Source: Campylobacter sp. MIT 21-1684
Lineage (GTDB): Bacteria > Campylobacterota > Campylobacteria > Campylobacterales > Campylobacteraceae
NCBI RefSeq assembly: GCF_026241315.1
Contig: NZ_JAPHNA010000001.1
Span: forward strand, 115,943-179,942
Reading direction: 5' to 3'
Length of the DNA: 64,000 nucleotides
Shown: in pieces, positions 8,423 to 17,518 of the stretch
Numbering within the stretch: the first letter of the stretch is position 1
How the letters are laid out: every line of letters begins with the position of its first letter
Notes under the pieces: generated by a model
What the model was told of the DNA's origin: nothing
The model's database searches: none
What the model saw: the letters and a program-made list of their open reading frames with translations, nothing else
Translations under genes and position numbers: made by a program

Positions 8423-10171
8423 TTGCGTACTCATTATAATACAGACTTAAATTCTAGTAATATAGGTGAAAAAGTAAAACTTTGCGGCTGGGCAAATAAT
8501 TACAGAGACCACGGCGGAGTTATTTTTATCGACCTTAGAGATAGAAGTGGAATTATTCAACTTGTATGCGATCCTCACAAAAATAAAGAAACGCATTTAC
8601 TTGCAAGCAGAGTACGAAATGAATTTGTTCTGCTTGTAGAAGGTGAAGTACGCTCTCGTGGAGAAAATTTAATCAATACAAAACTCAAAACAGGTGAGAT
8701 TGAGATTATTGTTTCTAAACTCATTATAGAAAATGAAAGTATGCCAACGCCTTTTGCAGTAGGCGATGAAAGTGTCAATGAAGAACTTCGTTTAAAATAC
8801 CGCTTTTTAGATTTAAGAAATATAAAACTCTATGAGAATTTTGCTCTTCGTTCAAAAGTGTGTATCGCAGCAAGAAATTCTTTAGCTCACATGGGTTTTT
8901 TAGAGGTTGAAACTCCTATTCTAACGAAAGCTACTCCAGAAGGTGCTAGAGATTATCTTGTGCCTTCTCGCATTCATCAAGGTGAATTTTATGCCTTACC
9001 GCAAAGTCCTCAACTCTTCAAACAGCTTCTAATGTGCGGTGGCTTTGACAGATATTTTCAAATCGCTAAATGTTTTAGAGATGAAGATTTACGAGCAGAC
9101 AGACAGCCTGAATTCACACAAATTGATGTAGAAATGAGCTTTTGTACTCAAGAAGAAGTTATGAGTGTGGCTGAAAAAATGTTGCAAGATATTTTTAAAG
9201 TGTGTGGTAAAAACATTGCTACACCTTTTCAACAAATGTCCTATACACAAGCGATGGAAAATTATGGGAGTGATAAACCTGATTTACGATTTGATTTAAA
9301 ACTCATTGATGTTCTTGAACTCTTTACAAAATCAAAAAATGAAATTTTCACAAACATAGCAAAAGACCCGAAGAAAAATAGAATTAAAGCTTTAAAAATA
9401 CCACAAGGCGATAGGATTTTTTCAAAAAGACAAATGCAAAGATTTGAAGAATTTGTACGAAAATTCGGAGCACAAGGTTTGGCTTTTATTCAAGTCAAAG
9501 AAGAAGGATTGAAAGGACCTTTGTGTAAATTCTTTGATGAAGAAGATTTGAAAACATTAAGCAAAATATGCGAACTTGAAATCGGTGATGTAGTCTTTTT
9601 TGGTGCAGGGACAAAAAAAATAGTACTTGATTATATGGGACGTTTTAGAGTGTTTTTAGCCCAAGAGCTTGATTTGATAGATTCAAATGCTTTAGAATTT
9701 GTATGGATTGTTGATTTTCCTATGTTTGAATACAATGAAGATGGGACTTATTCAGCGATGCACCACCCTTTTACCCAACCAAAAAATATAGATGAAAAAG
9801 ATAAAGACAAAATTGTATCTTTCGCTTATGATATTGTCCTAAATGGTGTAGAACTCGGCGGAGGGAGTATAAGAATTCACAAAAATGAAATACAACAAAA
9901 AGTTTTTTCACTCCTTAATATCAATCAAGAAGAACAAAGAGATAAATTCGGCTTTTTGTTAGATGCACTAAGTTTTGGCGCACCACCTCACGGAGGTATA
10001 GCCCTAGGACTTGATAGACTTGTTATGCTCATTAGTGGAGCAAAAAGCTTACGTGAGGTTATAGCCTTTCCAAAAACACAAAAAGCGCAGTGTCTAATGA
10101 CACAGGCACCATCAAAACCTAGTAACGAAGCTATGAGAGAGCTTGGATTAAAATTAAAGGAGAAACAATGA
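8423..10171 (+). CDS. aspS: Aspartyl-tRNA synthetase (TTG start)
   Basis: A 582-residue class II synthetase. An N-terminal OB-fold anticodon-binding domain (about 1-105, [20 protein letters not shown]) precedes the catalytic core with motif 2 [18 protein letters not shown] and motif 3 [13 protein letters not shown] bacterial GAD insertion lies between them. The start is TTG at 8423 with TAAGGA six bases upstream; the protein then begins RTHYNTDL as in other Campylobacter AspRS. The stop overlaps the adk start (ATGA). Confidence 0.96.
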   Translation: MRTHYNTDLNSSNIGEKVKLCGWANNYRDHGGVIFIDLRDRSGIIQLVCDPHKNKETHLLASRVRNEFVLLVEGEVRSRGENLINTKLKTGEIEIIVSKLIIENESMPTPFAVGDESVNEELRLKYRFLDLRNIKLYENFALRSKVCIAARNSLAHMGFLEVETPILTKATPEGARDYLVPSRIHQGEFYALPQSPQLFKQLLMCGGFDRYFQIAKCFRDEDLRADRQPEFTQIDVEMSFCTQEEVMSVAEKMLQDIFKVCGKNIATPFQQMSYTQAMENYGSDKPDLRFDLKLIDVLELFTKSKNEIFTNIAKDPKKNRIKALKIPQGDRIFSKRQMQRFEEFVRKFGAQGLAFIQVKEEGLKGPLCKFFDEEDLKTLSKICELEIGDVVFFGAGTKKIVLDYMGRFRVFLAQELDLIDSNALEFVWIVDFPMFEYNEDGTYSAMHHPFTQPKNIDEKDKDKIVSFAYDIVLNGVELGGGSIRIHKNEIQQKVFSLLNINQEEQRDKFGFLLDALSFGAPPHGGIALGLDRLVMLISGAKSLREVIAFPKTQKAQCLMTQAPSKPSNEAMRELGLKLKEKQ

Positions 10172-10749
10172 AAGAACTATTTCTAATTATAGGTGCACCG
10201 GGTAGTGGTAAAACAACAGATGCTAGTCTTATTGCAAAAGCAGATACTGAAATGTCTCATTATTCTACTGGCGATTTATTACGTGCTGAAGTGGCAAGTG
10301 GAAGCGAACTTGGCAAAACTATAGATAGTTATATTGCACAAGGAAACCTCGTACCTTTAGAAGTTGTTGTCAATACAATAGTTTCAGCCATCAAACAAGC
10401 TCCAACAAAGACTGTTATCATAGATGGTTATCCTCGAAGTGTTGAACAGATGAATGAATTTGATAAAGTATTAAGTGAATGCCATAATGAAATAGTCCTA
10501 AAAGGTGTTATTGAAGTACGCGTAAGTGAAGAAGTGGCAAAAGAAAGAGTTTTGGGTAGAAATCGTGGCGCTGATGACAATGAAGAAGTTTTCTCTAATA
10601 GAATGAAAGTGTACTTAGAACCTTTAGATGACATTCTTGCTTTTTATCAAAAGAAAAAAATTCATTTTATTATAGATGGAGAAAGAACTATTGAACCTAT
10701 TGTTGCGGATATGAAAAAACTCATTAAAAACATTCAAAATATCAAATAA
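10168..10749 (+). CDS. adk: Adenylate kinase (short-LID form)
   Basis: 193 residues. P-loop GAPGSGKTT near residue 9, [11 protein letters not shown] in the AMP site, DGYPRS and the [17 protein letters not shown]. The LID is short and lacks the four-Cys zinc motif, as in epsilonproteobacterial Adk. It interconverts ATP, AMP and ADP. It is translationally coupled to aspS. Confidence 0.95.
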   Translation: MKELFLIIGAPGSGKTTDASLIAKADTEMSHYSTGDLLRAEVASGSELGKTIDSYIAQGNLVPLEVVVNTIVSAIKQAPTKTVIIDGYPRSVEQMNEFDKVLSECHNEIVLKGVIEVRVSEEVAKERVLGRNRGADDNEEVFSNRMKVYLEPLDDILAFYQKKKIHFIIDGERTIEPIVADMKKLIKNIQNIK

Positions 10750-10785
10750 AAGATAATTTAAAAAATTACAACTAAAGGAGAAAAA

Positions 10786-11307
10786 ATGAATGTAAGTAAA
10801 ATCACAGCAGGAGAACTTCCAAATAAAATCAATGCTGTTATTGAAATTCCTTACGGTTCAAATATTAAATACGAACTTGATAAAGAAAGCGGTGCTATTT
10901 TTGTAGATAGAATCCTAGCAAGTGCAATGTTTTATCCTGCAAATTACGGCTTTGTACCTAATACTCTAGCTGATGATGGAGATCCTATTGATATTCTTGT
11001 ACTTAATGAATATCCTGTTCAAGCTGGAGCTGTAATTCCTTGTCGTTTGATTGGGGTTTTACTTATGGAAGATGAAAGCGGAAAAGATGAAAAACTCTTA
11101 GCCTTGCCCCATAGTAAAATTGACTCAAGATATGATGCAATTAAAACTTACACAGATTTACCTCAAGCAAGTTTGGCAAAAATCAAAAATTTCTTTGAAA
11201 CCTATAAAATCCTAGAACCAAATAAATGGGTTAAAGTACAAGATTTTCAAGATGAAAAAGAAGCTTTAGCTTTGTTAAAAAAAGCCTTAGAAAATTATAA
11301 AAGTTAA
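10786..11307 (+). CDS. ppa: Inorganic pyrophosphatase (family I)
   Basis: 173 residues with the soluble family I pattern: IEIPYGSNIKYELDK, the Asp-rich active site DDGDPIDILVL, and later DSRYDAI. It hydrolyses PPi released by biosynthetic reactions. AAAGGAG lies six bases upstream of the ATG. It directly precedes msrA. Confidence 0.96.
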   Translation: MNVSKITAGELPNKINAVIEIPYGSNIKYELDKESGAIFVDRILASAMFYPANYGFVPNTLADDGDPIDILVLNEYPVQAGAVIPCRLIGVLLMEDESGKDEKLLALPHSKIDSRYDAIKTYTDLPQASLAKIKNFFETYKILEPNKWVKVQDFQDEKEALALLKKALENYKS

Positions 11308-11310
11308 TAA

Positions 11311-11865
11311 ATGAAAAAGCTTTTTTTGGGAGTATTATTAATGATAAATACTGCTAGCGCGGAATTGAAAAATATTCTTTTAGGTGGAGGTTGCTTTTGG
11401 TGTGTAGAGGCGGTTTTTGAACGTGTCAATGGAGTTGTCAAGACTGAAGTTGGATATAGCGGAGGTCCTGAAAATCCAACTTATGAAAGCGTTAGTAGAG
11501 GTGATGGAAATATAGAAGTAGCAAAAATCACTTACGATACACAACAAATTCCACTTGAAAATATTTTACATCTTTTCTTTCAAATACACAATCCAACAAG
11601 TCTTGATAAACAAGGTGCTGACATAGGTATCCAATACCGTTCTGCTATTTTTTATGAAAATAAAGAAGACAAACATATTATAGAGAATTTTCTCAAAAGT
11701 CAACAGCCAAACTATGCCCTACCAATAGTTACACAACTCTACAAACTTGATAAATATTACAAGGCAGAAGAATACCACCAGCATTATTTTACAAAGAATC
11801 CTCAACAAGCCTACTGTCAAGTAGTTATAGCCCCAAAGATCAAAAAAATACCACCTGCTAACTGA
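11311..11865 (+). CDS. msrA: Peptide methionine sulfoxide reductase MsrA with probable signal peptide
   Basis: 184 residues. The MsrA core starts near residue 20 with the catalytic [13 protein letters not shown]; other marks are VGYSGG, the QIHNPTS segment and YHQHYF. It reduces Met-S-sulfoxide. The N-terminus [19 protein letters not shown] looks like a Sec signal: Lys-Lys, a nine-residue hydrophobic core, and an ASA cleavage site after residue 17. This would place the enzyme in the periplasm, whereas the msrB product in this window has no signal. The start is three bases after the ppa stop and has no Shine-Dalgarno, suggesting coupling. Confidence 0.92.
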   Translation: MKKLFLGVLLMINTASAELKNILLGGGCFWCVEAVFERVNGVVKTEVGYSGGPENPTYESVSRGDGNIEVAKITYDTQQIPLENILHLFFQIHNPTSLDKQGADIGIQYRSAIFYENKEDKHIIENFLKSQQPNYALPIVTQLYKLDKYYKAEEYHQHYFTKNPQQAYCQVVIAPKIKKIPPAN

Positions 11866-11892
11866 CTTTAAGATTACAAAAATTTCAACTTT

Positions 11893-11918
11893 ATTCACAG
11901 CCTTTTCACGCTGTGAAT
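11893..11918 (+). terminator. Rho-independent-like terminator after msrA
   Basis: A perfect 9-bp inverted repeat (ATTCACAGC ... GCTGTGAAT) around an 8-base loop, followed by TTTAATT. It lies 28 bases past the msrA stop and should end the aspS-adk-ppa-msrA transcripts. The rest of the 301-base gap to the ferritin gene (11919-12166) is AT-rich with no credible reading frame; it holds the ferritin promoter. Confidence 0.7.
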
Positions 11919-12120
11919 TTTAATTCAAAATATGAAAAAATAGAACTTTAAGTTTCAAAAATTTCAATTTTTTATTTAATTGTTTTTTAAGTTTTTTTAT
12001 GACTCTGCCTTACTATGTGAAAAATGTATCTGTAAAGAATATTTTTCTCTAATAAGTTCTTATAAAAATAAAAAATTTCATCAACATTATAATATTTTAT
12101 TTTATTTTTAAAGAAATTTT

Positions 12121-12126
12121 TATATT
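12121..12126 (+). promoter_or_regulatory. Candidate -10 box for ferritin gene
   Basis: TATATT preceded by regularly spaced T-runs (12090-12120), the Campylobacter sigma-70 style. A second candidate, TATAAT, lies at 12088-12093. No convincing Fur box was seen by eye. Confidence 0.35.
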
Positions 12127-12166
12127 ATGTAAAGGTTTTCACAAAATTTCATTCAAAGGAGACGAA

Positions 12167-12664
12167 ATGTTATCAAAAGAAGTAATTAAGTTACTCAATG
12201 AACAAATTAACAAAGAAATGTATGCGGCAAATTTGTATCTTAGTATGAGTTCTTGGTGCTACGAAAATAGTCTTGATGGTGCAGGACTCTTTTTATTTGG
12301 ACACGCTGGCGAAGAAAGCGAACACGCAAAACGTTTAATCACCTATCTCAATGAAACAGATTCTCACGTAGAACTCAAAGAAGTTAAACAACCAGAAACA
12401 AAATTCAAATCCTTACTTGATGTATTTGAGCAAACTTACAAACACGAGCAAAGTATTACAAAGTCTATTAATTCACTTGTAGAGCATATGCTTACACATA
12501 AAGATTATGCAACTTTTAATTTTTTGCAATGGTATATCAGCGAACAACACGAAGAAGAAGCACTTTTTCGAGGTATAGTTGATAAAATTAAACTTATAGG
12601 TGAAAATGGCAATGGTTTATACCTAGCTGATCAATATATCAAAAATCTTGCTAAATCAAAATAA
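12167..12664 (+). CDS. cft: Non-haem ferritin
   Basis: 165 residues, a four-helix bacterial ferritin (FtnA type). Ferroxidase ligands are visible as Glu17 (NKEMYAANLYL), Glu-x-x-His in GEESEHAKR, Glu94 (KHEQSITKS) and Glu in ISEQHEEEALF. It stores iron as a 24-mer and limits Fenton chemistry. AAAGGAG lies upstream. No terminator is seen before patA 22 bases downstream, so read-through into the peptidoglycan acetylation genes is possible. Confidence 0.95.
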   Translation: MLSKEVIKLLNEQINKEMYAANLYLSMSSWCYENSLDGAGLFLFGHAGEESEHAKRLITYLNETDSHVELKEVKQPETKFKSLLDVFEQTYKHEQSITKSINSLVEHMLTHKDYATFNFLQWYISEQHEEEALFRGIVDKIKLIGENGNGLYLADQYIKNLAKSK

Positions 12665-12686
12665 AACCATTTTAATCAAGTAAGCA

Positions 12687-14060
12687 ATGACTTATTTTTC
12701 TTTAGAATTTAGTATCTTAATTCTAGCATTTTTTGTTCTGTATTGGATTTTTATAGAAAATTATAAAATACAAAATGTTCTTATTTTACTTTTTTCTTAT
12801 ACGATTTATACTTTGATAAATCCTTATTTTGCCATTGTTTTACTTGTTTATACTTTTTTTATCCATTATTTTGCCTTGCTGATTTTTGTGCATAAAAAAC
12901 GTTATATTTTTAGCACCTGTATTGTATTTGTAATTTTAAATTTGTGTTTCTTTAAATACTTTTCAAGCATTAAAGGAAGTGTTGATGAAATACTTTATTT
13001 TTTAGGTTTTGATTTTTTAGATATCGATATAGCTTTTCCTATAGGTATTAGTTTTTATACTTTTGCTTCTATAACCTATCTTGTCAATGTATATCAAAAA
13101 AAACAGCTAGAAAATTTTCTCTCTCTTGCTACCTATTTATCTTTTTTTCCTACCTTACTTTTGGGTCCTATAATGAGGAGTGAATTCTTTTTTGCACAAG
13201 CTTACCAAAAACGCGAATTTAAAAATGCAAACCTCATCATAGTTTTACTTCTCTTTGGTATAGTAAAAAAAGTTCTCATTGCCAATTACTTAGGAAGTTA
13301 TAGTAAAGAAATTCTTAATAGCCCTAGTGAGCATAATTTTGTCGAACTCTTAAGTGCCTTGTATGCTTATGCTATACAATTATATTGTGATTTTAGTGGT
13401 TATGTTGATCTTGTAAGTGCTTTTGCTCTTATGTTTGGCTTTACTTTACCTGTAAATTTTGCTATGCCCTATTTGGCAAAAAATCTCAAAGATTTCTGGT
13501 CAAGATGGCATATCAGTCTTTCAACTTTCATAAGAGATTACATTTACATTCCTTTAGGAGGAAGTAAAAAAAACCTTCTCCGCACAGTAAGTAACTTACT
13601 TATAGCCTTTATTCTCTCTGGAATATGGCACGGAAATACTTGGAATTTTCTTATTTGGGGATTGCTTCACGGGTTTGGAGTTGTCTTTTTACACCTTCTT
13701 TCTTTAAGTTCTTTTCATTTGCGTAAAATCCCATTTTTAGGCAGATTGCTCACTTTTCATTTTGTTTGTTTTGCTTGGATTTTTTTCTATTATAGCAGTT
13801 TAGATGAGGCTTTTGAGTACTTACAATCCTGTTATACTAACTTTTTTATAACACCACAATATACAGATATCTATACTTTAACAAGCTTTATCATACTTTT
13901 TATGGTTTATCCTTTATTTATCAATTTTAAAGAGCATTGTGTAAAAATTTTAACGCTTACCCCGTTTTTACTCAAACCTTTTATCATCTCTATTATTTTG
14001 CTTTTTGTGTTTGCTTTTATGCCAAATGGAATTCCAGAATTTATTTACGCAGGTTTTTAA
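12687..14060 (+). CDS. patA: PatA-like MBOAT peptidoglycan O-acetyl donor transporter
   Basis: 457 residues with about a dozen hydrophobic segments. MBOAT hallmarks are YCDFSGYVDL, the loop FWSRWHISLSTFIRDYIYIPLGG, and SGIWHG carrying the conserved His. In the alginate/peptidoglycan acetylation systems this protein moves acetyl groups across the inner membrane. Its partners, two SGNH-type proteins, follow directly, matching the patA-patB-ape1 locus described in C. jejuni. There is no obvious Shine-Dalgarno. Confidence 0.9.
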   Translation: MTYFSLEFSILILAFFVLYWIFIENYKIQNVLILLFSYTIYTLINPYFAIVLLVYTFFIHYFALLIFVHKKRYIFSTCIVFVILNLCFFKYFSSIKGSVDEILYFLGFDFLDIDIAFPIGISFYTFASITYLVNVYQKKQLENFLSLATYLSFFPTLLLGPIMRSEFFFAQAYQKREFKNANLIIVLLLFGIVKKVLIANYLGSYSKEILNSPSEHNFVELLSALYAYAIQLYCDFSGYVDLVSAFALMFGFTLPVNFAMPYLAKNLKDFWSRWHISLSTFIRDYIYIPLGGSKKNLLRTVSNLLIAFILSGIWHGNTWNFLIWGLLHGFGVVFLHLLSLSSFHLRKIPFLGRLLTFHFVCFAWIFFYYSSLDEAFEYLQSCYTNFFITPQYTDIYTLTSFIILFMVYPLFINFKEHCVKILTLTPFLLKPFIISIILLFVFAFMPNGIPEFIYAGF

Positions 14061-14061
14061 A

Positions 14062-15027
14062 ATGAATGTAGCTAAATTTTTCTTCATAGTAACAAGCTCA
14101 TTAATTCTTATTAGCTTGGTAATGAATCAAAGTATTAGTTCATATTTAGAACAAAAATACCACTTCATCTTTTATCCGCAAAACGACCTTTTTAAGGAAG
14201 CAAATATTTTAAAAATTAAGCTTGAGCAAATTCGTGCCATTATAAATAATGAATTCCCTATTACCATACAAAGTAATGCACAAGAAAATGAAGAAGAAAA
14301 CATTTCAAATAAGCTTTCTCTCGAATATGAAAGTACTGATTTTGTTGAACAAAATCAAAGTGTAAGCTTAGTTGATTCTAAAAACAACACATTCCAAATA
14401 CAACAAAGTGAAGAATTCTTACTTATAGGCGATTCTCTAATGCAAAGCGTTGCTATAGCCTTAAACAAAGATCTAAGAAACTTGGGCATAAAAACTCTCA
14501 ATCTTAGCAAACAAAATACAGGACTTTCTTATAAATCATACTTTAACTGGGCACAAATCACAGAACAGACTTTCAAGCAAAATCCTCACATCAAATATCT
14601 TGTTGTCCTACTTGGCGCCAATGACCCTTGGGATATTAAAAAAGCAGGGGTACTTTACCGCTTTGGAAGTGAATCTTGGATAGATATTTATACTTCAAGA
14701 GTGAAAGAGCTTACAGAACTTGCGAAAAAATATCGGGTAAAAATTTTTTGGTATGAAATTCCGCCTGTAAAAAAAGATGACTTAAATAAAAAACTTCAAC
14801 TCCTTAATAACATTTATAAAAAAGAAATGCTTGATAATGACGAATTTTTTATTACCACCTATTCATCTTTTAGCAAAAATGACAAATTCTCAAGTTATAT
14901 ACAAGATGAAAACAATAAAAGCGTAAAAATAAGAAGTGATGATGGAATTCATTTTACTCCAAGTGGTGCAAAAAAGATGTCAAAACTGCTTCTTATACAT
15001 CTCCAAATCAAGGAAAACGATGAATAA
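14062..15027 (+). CDS. patB: PatB-like SGNH peptidoglycan O-acetyltransferase
   Basis: 321 residues. I take the ATG at 14062, one base after the patA stop codon, because the protein then begins with a membrane anchor (MNVAKFFFIVTSSLILISLV); the 14005 extension would lie inside patA. The SGNH fold shows block I LLIGDSLMQSV (Ser nucleophile), block III LLGANDPWD and block V DDGIHFTPSG (Asp-His). PatB transfers acetate to the C6-OH of MurNAc in the periplasm. It overlaps the next gene by 8 bases. Confidence 0.87.
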   Translation: MNVAKFFFIVTSSLILISLVMNQSISSYLEQKYHFIFYPQNDLFKEANILKIKLEQIRAIINNEFPITIQSNAQENEEENISNKLSLEYESTDFVEQNQSVSLVDSKNNTFQIQQSEEFLLIGDSLMQSVAIALNKDLRNLGIKTLNLSKQNTGLSYKSYFNWAQITEQTFKQNPHIKYLVVLLGANDPWDIKKAGVLYRFGSESWIDIYTSRVKELTELAKKYRVKIFWYEIPPVKKDDLNKKLQLLNNIYKKEMLDNDEFFITTYSSFSKNDKFSSYIQDENNKSVKIRSDDGIHFTPSGAKKMSKLLLIHLQIKENDE

Positions 15028-16183
15028 AATTGTTTCTTCTTTTTTACTCTTTATTTTATACAGCACTCTGAATGCAAATACAAATGAGCTTATTGATTCT
15101 GTGCTCTCTCAAACTAAAAATCAAAGTGCAATCACAAATTATGTTTCAAAAAAAGACATTAAAAACTTTCAAAGAAAGTTGAAGAGTCATCAGAATATTG
15201 GAATTCGGGTTTATGGAGACTCTCATATGGCAGCAGACTTCTTCCCACGAGTTATAAGAAACTATCTGCTCAAACAAAATGCCATAGGCTTTGCTTATCC
15301 TTTACAACCAAAATACCAACAAAATTCAAATCTGAAATATTCTTCTAAAGGCTATGAAATTCTCAATTCAAAAAATCCTACTAATACTCAAATCAATTTT
15401 CCATTAGGTGGAGTTATTGCTAAAGCAAAACATAAAGGAGCAAGTATTACTTTAGACAGTACTTTAGGAAAAAAGAATTTTATCATTACTTTTGTTTTTA
15501 AAGCTCCACAAAACACAAATGCTTTTAGTATTAAAGATTCCCAAGGCAAAAACTACCAACTTCGTCCTCATAGTGCCAATAAATGGACATACAAAGAGCT
15601 TGATCTCACCTTTCCTCTACAAATTTCAGCCTTACAAAAAAATGCAGAACTTGGTGGATATTTCATCACAAATAAAGAAAACAAGAATATTTACTTAGAT
15701 ACAGTCGCGATCAACGGAGCAAAAAGTGATTTATGGCTCTCTTGGAATCAAAAAGTTCTCAAACAAGAGCTAAATATACTTAAAAATGATTTAATTATTC
15801 TAGCATATGGCTCAAATGATGCTTTATTTACAACTTTTAATCAAAAAGAATTTAAAAATTATTTAACAAAATGGATTAAACTCTTAAAAGAACACAACAA
15901 AAACACTATTATTATGCTCATTTCACCACCAACTGTTGTACAAAAACAAGGAAAGTATTATCAAGAAGCACCCTATTTTCAAAGCGTACGTACAACTCTT
16001 TATGAGATAGCTAAAGAAGAAAAAACTCTTCTTTTTGATATGCATAAATTTATGCAAGAAAGTGGTAAAAAAAAGTACTGGATAGAAAAAAAACTTTCCT
16101 TAGAAGATGTGCATCTTAGCATTAAAGGATACGAATTAATGGCAAAAAAAATGCTTGAAGATTTTGAGAAAATTCTTCACTAA
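15020..16183 (+). CDS. ape1: Ape1-like SGNH O-acetylpeptidoglycan esterase
   Basis: 387 residues from the ATG at 15020, which gives a clean signal peptide (MNKIVSSFLLFILYSTLNA); an upstream ATG at 14936 lies within patB. SGNH blocks: YGDSHMAADFF (Ser), ILAYGSNDAL, and the C-terminal DVHLSIKGYELMA (Asp-His). A large inserted domain sits between block I and the Asn block, as in Ape1. The esterase removes MurNAc acetyl groups, re-opening glycan to lytic transglycosylases. The stop overlaps the convergent TolC-like stop at 16180-16183. Confidence 0.87.
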   Translation: MNKIVSSFLLFILYSTLNANTNELIDSVLSQTKNQSAITNYVSKKDIKNFQRKLKSHQNIGIRVYGDSHMAADFFPRVIRNYLLKQNAIGFAYPLQPKYQQNSNLKYSSKGYEILNSKNPTNTQINFPLGGVIAKAKHKGASITLDSTLGKKNFIITFVFKAPQNTNAFSIKDSQGKNYQLRPHSANKWTYKELDLTFPLQISALQKNAELGGYFITNKENKNIYLDTVAINGAKSDLWLSWNQKVLKQELNILKNDLIILAYGSNDALFTTFNQKEFKNYLTKWIKLLKEHNKNTIIMLISPPTVVQKQGKYYQEAPYFQSVRTTLYEIAKEEKTLLFDMHKFMQESGKKKYWIEKKLSLEDVHLSIKGYELMAKKMLEDFEKILH

Positions 16184-17517
16184 TGAAGATCACTAAAAGC
16201 GGTAATTTGAAAATAAGAATTAATGGTTTTTAATAAGCTAAACTGCGCTCTTAAAAGCTCTTGTGATGATGCGATTACTGTATTGTTTGCATTGAGATAG
16301 TCTTTAAGTTCGCTTTTCCCAAGTTCATATTTTTTCTTATATGCCAAAGCTATCAACTGGTCTTTTGTATTTAAAATAGTTAAATTTTCCATCAAACTCA
16401 TATTGCTTTCATATTCTTTTAAAACAAGAGTAAATTCATTTAAAGCACTTTGGAGTTGGTATTGGTATTCAAGTAAAAGTTTTTCATAATTAAATTGCGA
16501 AATTTTAATATTTTGACGCACTCTCGCATAGTCTAAGAAAGGCAAAGAAATTTTAAGATTTCCATTCAAAAACTGAAACTGAAAACTCTCATTGAATGTT
16601 TTATCCTGTCCGCTTAAAACTCCAGCTAAAGAAATGCTTGGCAAAAGGGATTTACGTACAGCAGAATAATCTTTAAATGCTGCTTTTAAATTATATAATT
16701 TCGAACGTATATCCGGACGAAAAAAGAAACTATCTAAAGGAAGGTTAAAATTTGGTTTCAAAAAGATAAAATTTGACAAACTTGCTGTTTTAAAATATTC
16801 AATCAAGTCAAAACCCTGCTTCTTTCCAAGCAAATCTTGTAAATTTTTAAGGAGTAAATTACGATTTTGCTCATTGCTTAAAAGATTCGCTTTTACACGA
16901 AGTAAGCTTTGTTGAGTATTAAGAAAATCAAGCTCTTCAATTTTTCCAAGCTCATATTTAAATTTATAAAGCTCTTGCATTTGCTCTAAGTTAAAAATAT
17001 GTTCTTTAAGTAATTTTTCCACATCATTACAATAAGCAAGCTCAAAAACATTATTTAAAGTCATATTAACAATACTTAATTTTAAATTTTCCAAATCAAA
17101 AGCACTTGCTTTGGCAAGAAATTCTTGTGAATTTGCGCTGTCAGAAATTTTTCCATAAATATCGAGTTCATAATTTAAAGCAAAACGAGTCCCAAAAGTT
17201 GTACTATGTACTTGTGTATCAAGATTTTTCGTCTTAGTAAGCTCAAATCCTCCATCTAAGGTTGGATACAAATCATATTGAAGCAACTTCGTTCTAGCAA
17301 GTGTGCTTAAAAGTGTTACCGTTGCGACATTAATGTCGGTATTATTTTCTAAAACAAAATTTACAAGAGTATTTAGATTCTCATCATTATAAGCTCTCCA
17401 CCAAGTAACATTTGATTCGCCAAAAAAATCTGCAGGTTCCTGTGGTAAAAGAAGTTTTTTTCCACAAGAACTCAATAATAGTGCAAAAAGAAAAAACAAA
17501 AAATATTTTTTTGCCAT
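16180..17517 (-). CDS. TolC-like outer-membrane efflux lipoprotein
   Basis: 445 residues with a lipobox ending LLLSSC (Cys18) and two copies of the OEP helical pattern. Examples are the NNTDINVATVTLLSTLARTK region and, later, YKKKYELGKSELKDYLNANN. It would form the trimeric outer-membrane duct for the MacA-MacB-like pump encoded just upstream (one base between the macB stop and this ORF's start). The order macA-macB-tolC resembles Cj0606-Cj0608. It ends convergently on ape1. Confidence 0.88.
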   Translation of the reverse strand: MAKKYFLFFLFALLLSSCGKKLLLPQEPADFFGESNVTWWRAYNDENLNTLVNFVLENNTDINVATVTLLSTLARTKLLQYDLYPTLDGGFELTKTKNLDTQVHSTTFGTRFALNYELDIYGKISDSANSQEFLAKASAFDLENLKLSIVNMTLNNVFELAYCNDVEKLLKEHIFNLEQMQELYKFKYELGKIEELDFLNTQQSLLRVKANLLSNEQNRNLLLKNLQDLLGKKQGFDLIEYFKTASLSNFIFLKPNFNLPLDSFFFRPDIRSKLYNLKAAFKDYSAVRKSLLPSISLAGVLSGQDKTFNESFQFQFLNGNLKISLPFLDYARVRQNIKISQFNYEKLLLEYQYQLQSALNEFTLVLKEYESNMSLMENLTILNTKDQLIALAYKKKYELGKSELKDYLNANNTVIASSQELLRAQFSLLKTINSYFQITAFSDLH

Positions 17518-17518
17518 T

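Noticed and set aside
14005..14061. Longer patB start at 14005
   Set aside because: It lies within patA and would put a polar segment ahead of the membrane anchor; the ATG at 14062 is a better start.
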